A model generated the notes under the pieces. It was given only the letters and a program-made list of their open reading frames with translations. It did no database searches and was not told the DNA's origin. From positions 496,001-560,000 of the forward strand of contig NZ_CP007445.1 in NCBI RefSeq assembly GCF_000599985.1: a stretch of 64,000 nt of DNA, read 5' to 3'. This DNA is from Gilliamella apicola (GTDB lineage: Bacteria; Pseudomonadota; Gammaproteobacteria; Enterobacterales; Orbaceae). Within the stretch, counting starts at the first letter, position 1; each line of letters starts with the position of its first letter. Below, in pieces: positions 17,819 through 27,743 of the stretch. The position numbers were made by a program, and so were the translations under genes.

Positions 17819-19234
17819 TTATTTATGTACTTTAGTCGCTAATTGTCGGTTTTGATGAATACGCAATAAACCTAACAATATTGCTCCAACTAATGCGCCA
17901 GTAAAAATACAACCGACCCATAAAAATGGTTTATTGACTAATGGAAGTACTAAGAAACCACCATGAGGTGCAGGTACTTGTATTTGACTAATAAATGTTA
18001 GTACCGATGCGATAGCTGAAGATAACATCATAATAGGAATTACGCGTAGTGGATCTTTTGCCGCGAATGGAATGGCTCCTTCGGTGATATGAGTTGCTCC
18101 TAAAATATAATTTACTATACCTGCGGCACGTTCTTCTTCAGTAAAAGCCTTACCTCGAAAAATAGTAGTGGAAAAAGCGATAACAAAAGGAGGAACAATA
18201 CAAGCAGCCGAAACACCTGCCATAAAGTAGAAATTACCCTCACCCAATAACATCGTACCTGTTACATAGGCAGCTTTATTCACAGGCCCACCAAAGTCAA
18301 ATGAACACATTGCCCCAATAACCATACCAAGTAAAACAGGATTAGCAGATTGTAATGACTCAAGAAATGATTTCATTGCATTGTTAATACCTGCTATTGG
18401 TCCACCAAGTAAGAACATACCTGCCCCAATTACAAATACACCAATTAATGGCATAATAAATATGGATTTAAGGCCTTCAAATGAACGAGGCAGTCTATCA
18501 AGTAATTTTTTGACAAAAAGCATCAAGTAACCAGCAGCAAAGCCAGCTATAATACCGCCTAAGAATCCTGCGCCAGTGACATTGGCAATTAATCCGCCAA
18601 CAAACCCAGCAACCATCGCTGGCCTTCCGCCTATTGAGTAAGCAATAAAACCAGTAAAGATTGGCACCATTATGCCAAATGCTTGTCCACCTATTTTCAT
18701 CAATAACGCTGCAAATTCATTGTATTGAGTATTATTAGGATCGGCAGAATAGATTCCCCATAAAAATGATAAAGCAATCAAGACACCACCAGCTACCACA
18801 AAAGGCAACATGTTTGATACACCACTCATTAAATGTTTATAAATTTGGCGTCCAATTGACTCTTTTCCTACGACTTGATTTGATGATGTTGTGTTAGTAG
18901 TACTATTGTGCGTCCCTTTACGAATGGGAATCGTTCCAGAAGTAATTTGTTCAATTAATGTTACAGCTTTATGAATACCATCTTTAACGGGAACTTCAAT
19001 AACAGGTAATCCATTAAATCGGTCGGGATTGACGTCTTTATCTGCTGCGATAATCACGCCAATCGCATTTGCAATCTCAGCATCAGTAATAGCATTATCA
19101 ACACCTCCTGCACCATTTGTTTCAACTTTTATTTCTATTCCTGCTTTTTGGGCTGCGGTTTTCAAAGCTTCTTCTGCCATATAAGTATGGGCAATGCCTG
19201 TTGGGCATCCTGTAACGGCTAATATTTTTTTCAT
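17819..19234 (-). CDS. PTS fructose-family EIIBC permease
   Basis: Membrane permease that imports and phosphorylates a ketose, usually at C1. The 471 residues are arranged B-C. The EIIB domain (about 1-100) has active Cys10 in VTGCPTGIAHTYMAEEA. After a Thr/Ser/Asn-rich linker the EIIC domain (about 125-465) has eight or more hydrophobic segments, with GGRPAMVAGFVGGLIAN, SFDFGGPVNKAAY and GATHITEGAIPFA typical of fructose EIIC. Compared with E. coli FruA it lacks the duplicated EIIB' domain. Located 13 bases after the kinase gene, it is in an operon with a tagatose-bisphosphate-type aldolase, so D-tagatose is a plausible substrate; fructose cannot be excluded. Confidence 0.9.
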   Translation of the reverse strand: MKKILAVTGCPTGIAHTYMAEEALKTAAQKAGIEIKVETNGAGGVDNAITDAEIANAIGVIIAADKDVNPDRFNGLPVIEVPVKDGIHKAVTLIEQITSGTIPIRKGTHNSTTNTTSSNQVVGKESIGRQIYKHLMSGVSNMLPFVVAGGVLIALSFLWGIYSADPNNTQYNEFAALLMKIGGQAFGIMVPIFTGFIAYSIGGRPAMVAGFVGGLIANVTGAGFLGGIIAGFAAGYLMLFVKKLLDRLPRSFEGLKSIFIMPLIGVFVIGAGMFLLGGPIAGINNAMKSFLESLQSANPVLLGMVIGAMCSFDFGGPVNKAAYVTGTMLLGEGNFYFMAGVSAACIVPPFVIAFSTTIFRGKAFTEEERAAGIVNYILGATHITEGAIPFAAKDPLRVIPIMMLSSAIASVLTFISQIQVPAPHGGFLVLPLVNKPFLWVGCIFTGALVGAILLGLLRIHQNRQLATKVHK

Positions 19235-19246
19235 AACATTCCCCTT

Positions 19247-20167
19247 TTATCTAATTTTGGTTACTGTTAGTTTGTCCATATAGGAGCTGATTTTATCTAG
19301 TAAACCTAAGCCATCTGATTCAGCAACATTAGCTCCTGTTGCTGAGGCCTTTTTTATTGCATTCTCAATATTTTCTTGTTCTGGTAGCCATTCGCTTAAA
19401 AAAGCTGCCAGTGATGCATCACCCGCACAAGCAGAGCTAATCAGTTTGATTGTAATGGCATCACAAAACCAAATGTGCTGTCCATTTGAAAAATAGAGAC
19501 CTTTAGATCCCATTGTTAATAAAATATTTTGCGCGCCAAATGAATGCACTGTTTCTAAAGCAGTTATGACTTGTTCAATTGTTTGGGTTTTCAATCCAAA
19601 AATATCATTCAATTCATCATCATTTGGTTTAATTAACAGAGGGCGATAAGTGAGTAATTGTTTTAATTTTGGATGGCTGATATCCAAAATAACTTGTATA
19701 TTTTGTTTATGGCATAACTCGATGATAGATTGATAATAATCAGATTCAATATTATTTGGTAAACTACCACTAATGACCAAGTAACTATTTTTTTCAAGAT
19801 TACTGATAATATTTAGCATTTCTGCCTTTTTATTATCTGGAACAAAAGGCCCTTTACCAACTAATTTATATTCCTTCTGTCCATCGTTAATAAAAATATT
19901 AATCCGAGTAATATCGTCAATAAAGCAAGGCATTGTTTGAATTTGCATCTTAGTTAATTCTTCAACGATATATTTACCGGTAAATCCTCCAAAAAATCCT
20001 AATGCACATGTCGGTTTGTTAAATTTATGCAATACTATTGAAACGTTAACTGCTTTGCCATTTGGACTGTATTCAGTATGTGATGTACGATTGACAGAAT
20101 ATGGAATTAACCCTTGGCAATGTATATTCATGTCAATTGCAGTATTAAGTGTTAATGTATAGATCAT
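19247..20167 (-). CDS. 1-phosphosugar 6-kinase (FruK/LacC family)
   Basis: PfkB-superfamily kinase, 306 residues, expected to convert a 1-phosphoketose from the PTS to the 1,6-bisphosphate. FruK-like features are the opening YTLTLNTAIDMNI, NGKAVNVSIVL, and LGFFGGFTGKYIVEEL. The anion-hole motif, normally GAGD, reads CAGD in SSACAGDASLAAFL; the catalytic Asp is kept, so activity is likely. Neighbouring aldolase (11 bases upstream) and EIIBC indicate the substrate is tagatose-1-phosphate or fructose-1-phosphate. Tagatose-1-phosphate kinases are known from PTS-linked tagatose pathways in Klebsiella oxytoca and Bacillus licheniformis. Confidence 0.85.
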   Translation of the reverse strand: MIYTLTLNTAIDMNIHCQGLIPYSVNRTSHTEYSPNGKAVNVSIVLHKFNKPTCALGFFGGFTGKYIVEELTKMQIQTMPCFIDDITRINIFINDGQKEYKLVGKGPFVPDNKKAEMLNIISNLEKNSYLVISGSLPNNIESDYYQSIIELCHKQNIQVILDISHPKLKQLLTYRPLLIKPNDDELNDIFGLKTQTIEQVITALETVHSFGAQNILLTMGSKGLYFSNGQHIWFCDAITIKLISSACAGDASLAAFLSEWLPEQENIENAIKKASATGANVAESDGLGLLDKISSYMDKLTVTKIR

Positions 20168-20178
20168 TATATTGGCCT

Positions 20179-21127
<949 letters not shown>

Positions 21128-21140
21128 CTAGTGCTAATCG

Positions 21141-21156
21141 CGTGAGGAAGATCACA
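21141..21156. promoter_or_regulatory. CRP-like site of the sugar cluster
   Basis: CGTGA (21141-21145), six bases, TCACA (21152-21156). One mismatch from the TGTGA-N6-TCACA consensus. It lies about 110 bases upstream of the aldolase start and 45 bases from the operator-like inverted repeat, a normal arrangement for a catabolite-activated sugar operon. Confidence 0.72.
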
Positions 21157-21194
21157 AAAATGAATTTTGATATTCGAAACATAATAAATTTGTT

Positions 21195-21213
21195 GCCAAA
21201 ATTTAATTTTGGC
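21195..21213. promoter_or_regulatory. 19-base perfect palindrome in the divergent promoter region
   Basis: GCCAAAATT (21195-21203), central T, AATTTTGGC (21205-21213). No T-run follows, so it is not an evident terminator. It lies 160 bases before the regulator start and may be an operator for that gene or the binding site of another regulator. Confidence 0.5.
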
Positions 21214-21374
21214 GGTTAACTATCTGTTACCTAAATTAGGTTGTTAGAATAGTATGATTGCTCTTAAATCTTTTAAAGAATTAGCTAATTATTAGATCAA
21301 TTAATATTGACCACTAGTATGATAAATTTTATTATCTTTGTTTTTATAATTATCAGTTATATAGGAAGTAAAAT

Positions 21375-22199
21375 TTGGCCAGAGCGTCTTCAGCCCTATT
21401 AAAACGTCGACTAGATATTGTCGAAATCGTACGCAAACAGGGTGAAGTAAAAGTGGATGAGTTATCTGACATGCTTCGAGTTTCGAATGTTACTATTCGA
21501 CAAGATTTAACTTATTTGGAACAACAAGGATATCTAAAACGTTCTTTTGGTGGAGCGATTTATATATCACCTGAAAATTTGATTAATCACACAACTATTG
21601 ATCCCCCTAATTGTACTAATATAGGTATAGATGGAGGTGAAATAGATTTAGTAAAAAATTGTCTAAATTATATTAATGATGGCGATACTCTTTTTTTAAG
21701 TCATGGTAATTTAATTCGAAAACTTATTCCTTTTTTGCATAACAAAAAGTCATTAAGATTGATTATGAATGATATTAATAATGCTCAGTTAGTTAAAGAA
21801 TTTTCTGATGCAGAAGTTATTCTTGTCGGGGGCGTTTTACAAAATGGGAATATTCTTCAAAATAATAATACAATTACTTCTATCCTTAACCAATTTCATA
21901 TTTCGCATTTCATTTTTGAATTAGCAGCTATTAATAATAATCATTTAATTATTGAAAATAGTGAACAGCAAAATACTTATAAACAGATATTTAAAAATGC
22001 TGATCATACCATCGGTGTTTTACCTCAACGATTTTTATTTACAGATAATTATAGTATTGGAAAATTAATACATATGGATGTTGTAATATTATCCAAAGCA
22101 GCTGTTACTGAATATCATCAACAATTATTAGATTCAGATTTTAAACAACGCGCTATTAACAAATACTGCATAACTTATCATAATTCAAAGGTAACTTAG
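21375..22199 (+). CDS. DeoR-family transcriptional regulator (AgaR/GatR type)
   Basis: Sugar-phosphate-responsive repressor, 274 residues. The N-terminal DeoR helix-turn-helix (about residues 13-65) shows RRLDIVEIVRKQGEVKVDEL, VSNVTIRQDLTYLEQQGYLKR and FGGAIY. The C-terminal effector domain is diverged but keeps VILVGGVLQNG. It begins with TTG at 21375, preceded by AGGAAG (21363-21368); no better ATG exists before the helix-turn-helix. It is transcribed divergently from the aldolase operon and followed one base later by a sugar kinase, so it is the natural candidate for the repeats at 21068-21127. Confidence 0.87.
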   Translation: MARASSALLKRRLDIVEIVRKQGEVKVDELSDMLRVSNVTIRQDLTYLEQQGYLKRSFGGAIYISPENLINHTTIDPPNCTNIGIDGGEIDLVKNCLNYINDGDTLFLSHGNLIRKLIPFLHNKKSLRLIMNDINNAQLVKEFSDAEVILVGGVLQNGNILQNNNTITSILNQFHISHFIFELAAINNNHLIIENSEQQNTYKQIFKNADHTIGVLPQRFLFTDNYSIGKLIHMDVVILSKAAVTEYHQQLLDSDFKQRAINKYCITYHNSKVT

Positions 22200-22200
22200 T

Positions 22201-23166
22201 ATGCAATTTAAAATTTGTACTATTGGAGAATTGCTCGTTGAGTTTTTAGCAAAAAAGCAAAATCAACGTTTTGATCAAACAGGTGAATTTATTGGACCTT
22301 TCCCAAGTGGCGCACCAGCAATATTTGCCGATCAAGTAGCTAAATTAGGTTTTCCTGTCGTTTTTTTTAGCTGTATAGGTAAAGATCCTTTTGGTAATAT
22401 GTGTATTAAGCGACTTAAGCAAGATGGAGTTATTATTGATGGTATTACAACTCACAATAAAGCTAATACTGGTAGTGCTTTTGTAACTTATAAAGGTTCA
22501 AATGATAGAGACTTTATTTTCAATATTCCTAATAGTGCATGTGGTTTACTCTCGTTCAATCATATCAATGAAAACTTATTAAAAGACTGTAATCATTTGC
22601 ATGTTATGGGGTCATCATTATATTCTTTTCGTGCAATTGATGCGATGCGTAAAGCACTTGATATCATAAAAAGCAAGGGTGGTACAATTTCATTCGACCC
22701 TAATTTGCGTAAAGAGATGTTTAATATTCAAGAGATGGAACAATCTTTTGACTATATTATGGAATACACTGATATATTTTTACCAAGTGAGAGCGAGGTT
22801 AGTTATTTTGCTAATAGTAACGGTGAAAGTGAAGAGCAAACAATGTTTGCATTATTCAATAAAGGTATTAAACACATCGTAGTAAAAAAAGGTAGCAAAG
22901 GTGCTAATTATTATGGTCGCGATGATAAAAATAATTTATTAACATTACATGTTGACGGTTTTATTACAACACAGGTTGATCCAACTGGAGCGGGAGATTG
23001 TTTTGGTGCAACTTTTATTAGTTTGATGTTGGCAGGTTATTCGATTGAGCAGGCATTGCAATATGCTAATGCAAGTGGTGCATTAGCTGTATCGAAAACA
23101 GGTCCTATGGAAGGAACTTCTACACTTGCTGAATTAAAACAATTTATAGCTCAGTATAAGCAATAA
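22201..23166 (+). CDS. PfkB-family sugar kinase, tagatose-kinase-like
   Basis: Cytoplasmic carbohydrate kinase, 321 residues. The N-terminal TIGELLVEFLA and GPFPSGAPAIFADQVAKLG resemble proteins annotated as tagatose kinase rather than ribokinase or KdgK. SFDPNLRKEMF and the anion-hole motif DPTGAGDCFGATF with catalytic Asp are intact. It would give a second, non-PTS entry by phosphorylating free ketose at C6, whose product the FruK-like kinase and GatY could then use. It overlaps the regulator operon (start one base after the regulator stop). The substrate is inferred. Confidence 0.8.
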   Translation: MQFKICTIGELLVEFLAKKQNQRFDQTGEFIGPFPSGAPAIFADQVAKLGFPVVFFSCIGKDPFGNMCIKRLKQDGVIIDGITTHNKANTGSAFVTYKGSNDRDFIFNIPNSACGLLSFNHINENLLKDCNHLHVMGSSLYSFRAIDAMRKALDIIKSKGGTISFDPNLRKEMFNIQEMEQSFDYIMEYTDIFLPSESEVSYFANSNGESEEQTMFALFNKGIKHIVVKKGSKGANYYGRDDKNNLLTLHVDGFITTQVDPTGAGDCFGATFISLMLAGYSIEQALQYANASGALAVSKTGPMEGTSTLAELKQFIAQYKQ

Positions 23167-23213
23167 ATAATAGTATTGTATTATTATTCAAAAAGAAATT
23201 TAGGCAAAAAAAA

Positions 23214-23236
23214 TCCCAATAACAAAGTTATTGGGA
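23214..23236 (-). terminator. Terminator hairpin, minus strand
   Basis: Perfect 10-bp stem TCCCAATAAC (23214-23223) with GTTATTGGGA (23227-23236) and loop AAA. The A-run before 23214 gives a T-run on the minus strand, so it best ends minus-strand transcription from hemW, although 180 bases beyond its stop. The sequence between 23237 and 23416 shows nothing further. Confidence 0.75.
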
Positions 23237-23416
23237 AAACATAAGGAATAGGAAAACAATGAAATAAATGCATTGTCGGATGTTAGTATGCACTTTTTTT
23301 CCAAAAAAGTATGTAAAAATAACTAAATTATTAATTAAATGGTTAGTATTTATATTGTTAAATAAATGTAAACCAAAAAAGTCTTTCTAATAACTTTAAA
23401 TTTATTAGATAATTAT

Positions 23417-24550
23417 TCATAAAAATATTTCTAATAACGAATTTAAAAATAGTTTACCTCGTTCAGTTATTTGCCAACCCTGTTCACTTTCAGTTAAATA
23501 ATTCTGTTCAATAGCAAAATTAATTTGTCTGTTTACAACCTGTAGTGGCAAAAAAGTGCGTTGCTCAAATTCGTGTTTAGGCACAATTTCAAATAACCGA
23601 AAACGATTCATAAAAAATTCAAATGGTAATTCTTCTTTTGCAACAATATAAGATCTATCTAAATAACGTCCTTCTAAATAACCTCTAGGATGACGTGTTT
23701 TTATTGTACGAATAATTTCTCCATTCGATCGCGTAATTTTGCCATGAGCTCCACAACCAATACCTAAATAATCACCGAAACGCCAATAATTTAAATTATG
23801 TTGACATTGAAAATCTGGTTTAGCATAAGCTGAAGTTTCATATTGTTGGTATCCATGGTCTGTTAATAATTGGTGCCCTTGTTGATAAATTTCCCATAGA
23901 TTATCGTCATCTGGTAATACTGGTGGTTTAGAACCGAATAATGTATTGGGCTCTATCGTTAATTGATACCAAGATAAATGTGGCGGTGCAATCTCAATTG
24001 CTTGTTTTAAATCATATAAAGCATCATCAATACTTTGATTAGGTAAACCGTGCATTAAATCTAAATTAAAGCTACGTAAATTTAGGTTATGAGCAAGCGT
24101 TCCTGCATTTATAGCTTCCTCTGGATTATGTATACGCCCTAAGTTTTTAAGTTTATTGGTTTGAAAACTTTGAACACCAATTGAAATTCGATTAATTCCT
24201 GCTTGTTGATAACCATTAAATCTATCCACATCAACAGAATTGGGGTTAGCTTCAATTGTGATTTCTGCATCCTTGTTTATCGGAATTATTTGGTTAACCT
24301 TTGTCAAAAGTTTAGCAATTAGTTCAGCAGAAAACAGACTTGGTGTACCACCGCCAATGAAAATTGAGTGAACTGAACGATCTGAGCACATAACAACATC
24401 TTGTTGCAGATCTTTAATCAAATTATCGATATATGCCTCATAATCAGGGATTTTTTTCACAGTATGAGAATTAAAATCACAATAAGGACATTTATGCACA
24501 CACCAAGGCATATGAATATATAGGCTTATTGGGATTTTATACTGAAACAT
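23417..24550 (-). CDS. hemW: Radical SAM heme chaperone HemW
   Basis: Radical SAM protein that binds and transfers heme; long misannotated as oxygen-independent coproporphyrinogen oxidase. The 377 residues match HemW. The iron-sulphur ligands are C17, C21 and C24 (PWCVHKCPYCDF), without the extra Cys of true HemN. Also seen are FIGGGTPSLF, EANPNSVD, ISIGVQSF and LDLMHGLPNQS. I choose the ATG at 24550, six bases from AGGAA, over the ATG at 24556 that abuts it. It is divergent from yeaD. In E. coli it follows rdgB, absent here. Confidence 0.93.
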   Translation of the reverse strand: MFQYKIPISLYIHMPWCVHKCPYCDFNSHTVKKIPDYEAYIDNLIKDLQQDVVMCSDRSVHSIFIGGGTPSLFSAELIAKLLTKVNQIIPINKDAEITIEANPNSVDVDRFNGYQQAGINRISIGVQSFQTNKLKNLGRIHNPEEAINAGTLAHNLNLRSFNLDLMHGLPNQSIDDALYDLKQAIEIAPPHLSWYQLTIEPNTLFGSKPPVLPDDDNLWEIYQQGHQLLTDHGYQQYETSAYAKPDFQCQHNLNYWRFGDYLGIGCGAHGKITRSNGEIIRTIKTRHPRGYLEGRYLDRSYIVAKEELPFEFFMNRFRLFEIVPKHEFEQRTFLPLQVVNRQINFAIEQNYLTESEQGWQITERGKLFLNSLLEIFL

Positions 24551-24714
24551 ATACATTTCCTGAAACTTTTTGACAAATAATAAATAATGATTTAATGAGT
24601 GCGGGGGTATATTACTCTAATTAACTAAAAAAAGCTTATTTACGTTATATCGTTTTTATAATGCGCTCAAAAAGCGTAAAATCAACACCAGTATTTAAAT
24701 TAATTTTTTAGACA

Positions 24715-24729
24715 TTGATCGTCGATCAA
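24715..24729. promoter_or_regulatory. 15-base palindrome upstream of yeaD
   Basis: TTGATCG (24715-24721), central T, CGATCAA (24723-24729): perfect dyad 20 bases before the yeaD start, between divergent genes. Its position over the leader suggests an operator; the protein is unknown. Confidence 0.5.
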
Positions 24730-24748
24730 GTTAAATATAGGAGTCAAT

Positions 24749-25621
24749 ATGAATATTTATAAACAAATTTTAGCTAGTACTACAGAATCAAAATTATTAA
24801 GCTCTTCTGTAAAACAGACAAAATTTGGTGAATTACCTATTTTAGTTATTCAACATAAAAGTTGCTGTGCTGCTATTAGCTTGCAAGGTGCACATTTATT
24901 ATTCTGGCAACCTTCAACTGAGCAGACGCCTGTAATTTGGTTAAGTAAACAATCAAAATTTGAAAAAGGTATCGCAATTCGTGGTGGTGTACCGATTTGT
25001 TGGCCTTGGTTTGGGCCTTTAGGAACACCTTCTCATGGTTTTGCTCGCATTGTTGAATGGACTTTAGACTCATGTAACGAAGATGATGACGGTGTCGATC
25101 TTGTTTTGGTACTCTCTAATAATCAACAAACAAAACCTTATTTTGATAAAACTTTTAATGTGTCTTTAAAGATTCATTTAGGTAAAACTTGTGAAGTGGA
25201 TTTGAGCTGTTCAGGCGACTTTGAAGCAACCAGTGCACTGCATACTTATTTTGGCATTGACAATATTAGTCATGTTGTTGTTAGTGGATTAGGTGATACT
25301 TATCAAGACCGACTTACTGTTGAAAATAAACCAGTTACCGTTGGTCAAATGACGTTTAATCAAGAAGTTGATCGTATTTATACAAATGCCAATACTGAAA
25401 TAACTATTAGTGATAATGTTCGAACTATTAAGCTTACCACTACTAATGCAAGTGATGTTGTTACTTGGAATCCATGGATAGATAAAGCTAAAGCAATGGC
25501 TGATTTTGGTGATGATGAATATCAATCTATGGTTTGCGTTGAAGCAGGGCGCATCAATAAACCGTTAAAATTGTCACTAAATGAACAATCGACTTATGGA
25601 TTCAAGATAGAATTGATTTAA
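24749..25621 (+). CDS. yeaD: D-hexose-6-phosphate mutarotase (YeaD-like)
   Basis: Aldose-1-epimerase-superfamily enzyme interconverting anomers of glucose-6-phosphate and related esters; 290 residues (E. coli YeaD 294). Conserved stretches are AAISLQGAHLLFWQP, IAIRGGVPICWPWFGP, SHGFARIVEW, LHTYFGIDNI and TWNPWIDKAKAMADFGDDEY. ATG with ATAGGAG upstream. Its product feeds the Zwf-Pgl branch encoded downstream, which gives the neighbourhood a glucose-6-phosphate theme. Confidence 0.92.
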   Translation: MNIYKQILASTTESKLLSSSVKQTKFGELPILVIQHKSCCAAISLQGAHLLFWQPSTEQTPVIWLSKQSKFEKGIAIRGGVPICWPWFGPLGTPSHGFARIVEWTLDSCNEDDDGVDLVLVLSNNQQTKPYFDKTFNVSLKIHLGKTCEVDLSCSGDFEATSALHTYFGIDNISHVVVSGLGDTYQDRLTVENKPVTVGQMTFNQEVDRIYTNANTEITISDNVRTIKLTTTNASDVVTWNPWIDKAKAMADFGDDEYQSMVCVEAGRINKPLKLSLNEQSTYGFKIELI

Positions 25622-25742
25622 TTATTTTTTGATTATAGTTGAACACGCAATCAATATGATACAAAGTCGATAGTATTATTTGATTGCGTTTAATTGGATT
25701 AAACTTTATAATCGCTAGCGCTTTTTAAAGCACATATTTTAT

Positions 25743-25779
25743 AACCAACTACTGGGTCGCCTGTAATTGGTTTTTATTT
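25743..25779 (+). promoter_or_regulatory. Hairpin in the rplY leader
   Basis: AACCAACTAC (25743-25752) pairs with GTAATTGGTT (25763-25772) with one mismatch, loop of 10, followed by an interrupted T-run. It ends about 30 bases before rplY. L25 is known to repress its own mRNA in enteric bacteria through leader structure, so this may be the regulatory element; a terminator of the upstream unit is the alternative. Confidence 0.5.
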
Positions 25780-25802
25780 TAAAATACTTAAGAGAAATAA
25801 AA

Positions 25803-26087
25803 ATGTTTAAATTTAAAGCAGAAGTTAGAAAAGAGCATGGTAAGGGTGCGAGCCGCCGCCTGCGTCACGCTGGTCAATTCCCAGCTATTATTTATGGTGG
25901 AACTGAACCTGCAATCTCTGTTGTGCTTGATCACAACCAAATCTTTAATATCCAAGAAAAACCAGAATTTTATTCTGAAGTTTTAACCATTGAAGTTGAC
26001 GGTAAAGCAGTTAAAGCGAAAGTGCAAGCGGTACAACGTCATCCATTCAAGCCAAAACTAGTCCATATGGATTTTGTACGCGTATAA
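25803..26087 (+). CDS. rplY: 50S ribosomal protein L25
   Basis: 5S-rRNA-binding ribosomal protein, short form without the CTC extension; 94 residues, identical in length to E. coli L25. It starts [21 protein letters not shown] and ends [12 protein letters not shown]. The frame extends upstream to 25767, but the conserved N-terminus and an AAGAGA ribosome site fix the ATG at 25803. It is a single-gene unit bounded by a leader hairpin and a terminator. Confidence 0.98.
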   Translation: MFKFKAEVRKEHGKGASRRLRHAGQFPAIIYGGTEPAISVVLDHNQIFNIQEKPEFYSEVLTIEVDGKAVKAKVQAVQRHPFKPKLVHMDFVRV

Positions 26088-26128
26088 TCATATTTTAATT
26101 GGATATTATCCAATCAGAGATTTAAGAT

Positions 26129-26158
26129 AAAGGTCACCTATATGGTGACCTTTTATTT
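26129..26158 (+). terminator. rplY terminator
   Basis: Stem AAAGGTCACC (26129-26138) with GGTGACCTTT (26144-26153), loop TATAT, then TTATTTT. Confidence 0.92.
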
Positions 26159-26269
26159 TAGAAAAAATAAGGCAAATGCCTATTATTATGATTTACCCCA
26201 TTAACTAGGTATACATAGGTAATACAACAGAATAGAATAAATCATATTCTACTATCTTAGGAGAAAACC

Positions 26270-27730
26270 ATGTCTGATATCCCAGCTTGCGATTTAGTTA
26301 TTTTCGGTGCTAAAGGGGATTTGACAAGACGCAAATTATTACCGTCTTTATATCAATTAGAAAAATATGGAAAATTGCCAAAGCAGACCAAAATTTTAGG
26401 TGTTGGGCGTGCGGATTGGGATCATGCTGCTTATGTTGAAGTTGCAAAAGATGCATTAACCACCTTTATGTCGGAACCATTAGATGAAAATATTTGGCAA
26501 AGATTTAGCCAACGACTTAATTTCCATAAATTGGATGTTAATAATCTTTCAGGTTTTAATGTACTTAAAAATGAACTTGATCAATCTCGACCAACTATTT
26601 TTTATTTTGCGATGCATCCAGGTGCTTTTGGTACTATTTGTCGTGGTTTAGCTGAAGCTGGATTAAATCAAGATCAGAATAGAATCGTCATGGAAAAACC
26701 TTTGGGTACTGATTTGCAATCATCGCGTGAAATCAATGATTCTGTGGCAAAATATTTTAATGAATCACAAGTGTATCGTATTGACCACTATTTAGGTAAA
26801 GAATCAGTTCTAAATCTATTGGCATTACGTTTTGCTAATCCACTGTTTGCCTCATTTTGGGATAGAAATTCAATCGATCATGTAGAAATTACGGTAGCCG
26901 AACAAGTTGGCATTGAAGGTAGATGGGGATATTTTGATAAAGCTGGTCAAATGCGTGATATGGTGCAAAATCATTTATTACAAATTTTAACTATGATTGC
27001 TATGTCGCCTCCAGCTAACCTAGAAGATAATAGTTTACGTAATGAAAAAATAGCAATACTTAATGCACTTAGACCAATAAATAAAACAAATGTTCGTGAG
27101 AAAGTTGTACGGGGGCAATATACTGCAGGATTTGTAAATGGTATTAATGTTCCTGGTTATTTAGAAGAAGATGGAGCAAATAAAGAGAGTAATACCGAAA
27201 CATTTGTAGCTATTCGTGTTGATATTGATAACTGGCGTTGGGCGGGTGTACCTTTTTATTTGCGAACAGGCAAACGCTTACCAAGTAAATGCTCTGAAGT
27301 TGTCGTTTATTTTAAACCAATACCGCTTAATTTATTTAATGAATCTTATCCAGAGTTACCACAAAATAAATTAACTATTCGGTTGCAACCGGATGAAGGA
27401 ATGGATATTGAAATTTTAAATAAAGTGCCTGGGTTAGATAGTACACATACTTTACAAACGACTAAGCTTGATCTCAGTTTTAATGAAACTTTTCATCAAC
27501 ATCGTGCTGATGCTTATGAACGATTATTACTTGAGGTTATGCGTGGAAGACAAGCACTATTTGTTCATCGCGATGAAGTCGAAGCTGCTTGGAAATGGGT
27601 TGATTCGATTATTAGCGCTTGGGAATCAGACAAAGAGTCTCCAAAAACTTATCAGGCAGGTACATGGGGTCCGGTTGCATCGGTTGCCCTAATCACTAAA
27701 GATGGGTATTCATGGCATGAATTTGAATAA
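26270..27730 (+). CDS. zwf: Glucose-6-phosphate 1-dehydrogenase
   Basis: First enzyme of the oxidative pentose phosphate pathway; 486 residues (E. coli 491). The cofactor fingerprint is VIFGAKGDLTRRKLLPSLY, the substrate motif RIDHYLGKE contains the conserved His and Lys, and EKPLGTD is present. AGGAG precedes the ATG. It is followed by pgl 13 bases later, so the two first steps are co-expressed. Confidence 0.98.
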   Translation: MSDIPACDLVIFGAKGDLTRRKLLPSLYQLEKYGKLPKQTKILGVGRADWDHAAYVEVAKDALTTFMSEPLDENIWQRFSQRLNFHKLDVNNLSGFNVLKNELDQSRPTIFYFAMHPGAFGTICRGLAEAGLNQDQNRIVMEKPLGTDLQSSREINDSVAKYFNESQVYRIDHYLGKESVLNLLALRFANPLFASFWDRNSIDHVEITVAEQVGIEGRWGYFDKAGQMRDMVQNHLLQILTMIAMSPPANLEDNSLRNEKIAILNALRPINKTNVREKVVRGQYTAGFVNGINVPGYLEEDGANKESNTETFVAIRVDIDNWRWAGVPFYLRTGKRLPSKCSEVVVYFKPIPLNLFNESYPELPQNKLTIRLQPDEGMDIEILNKVPGLDSTHTLQTTKLDLSFNETFHQHRADAYERLLLEVMRGRQALFVHRDEVEAAWKWVDSIISAWESDKESPKTYQAGTWGPVASVALITKDGYSWHEFE

Positions 27731-27743
27731 AGGAAAATTAAAT

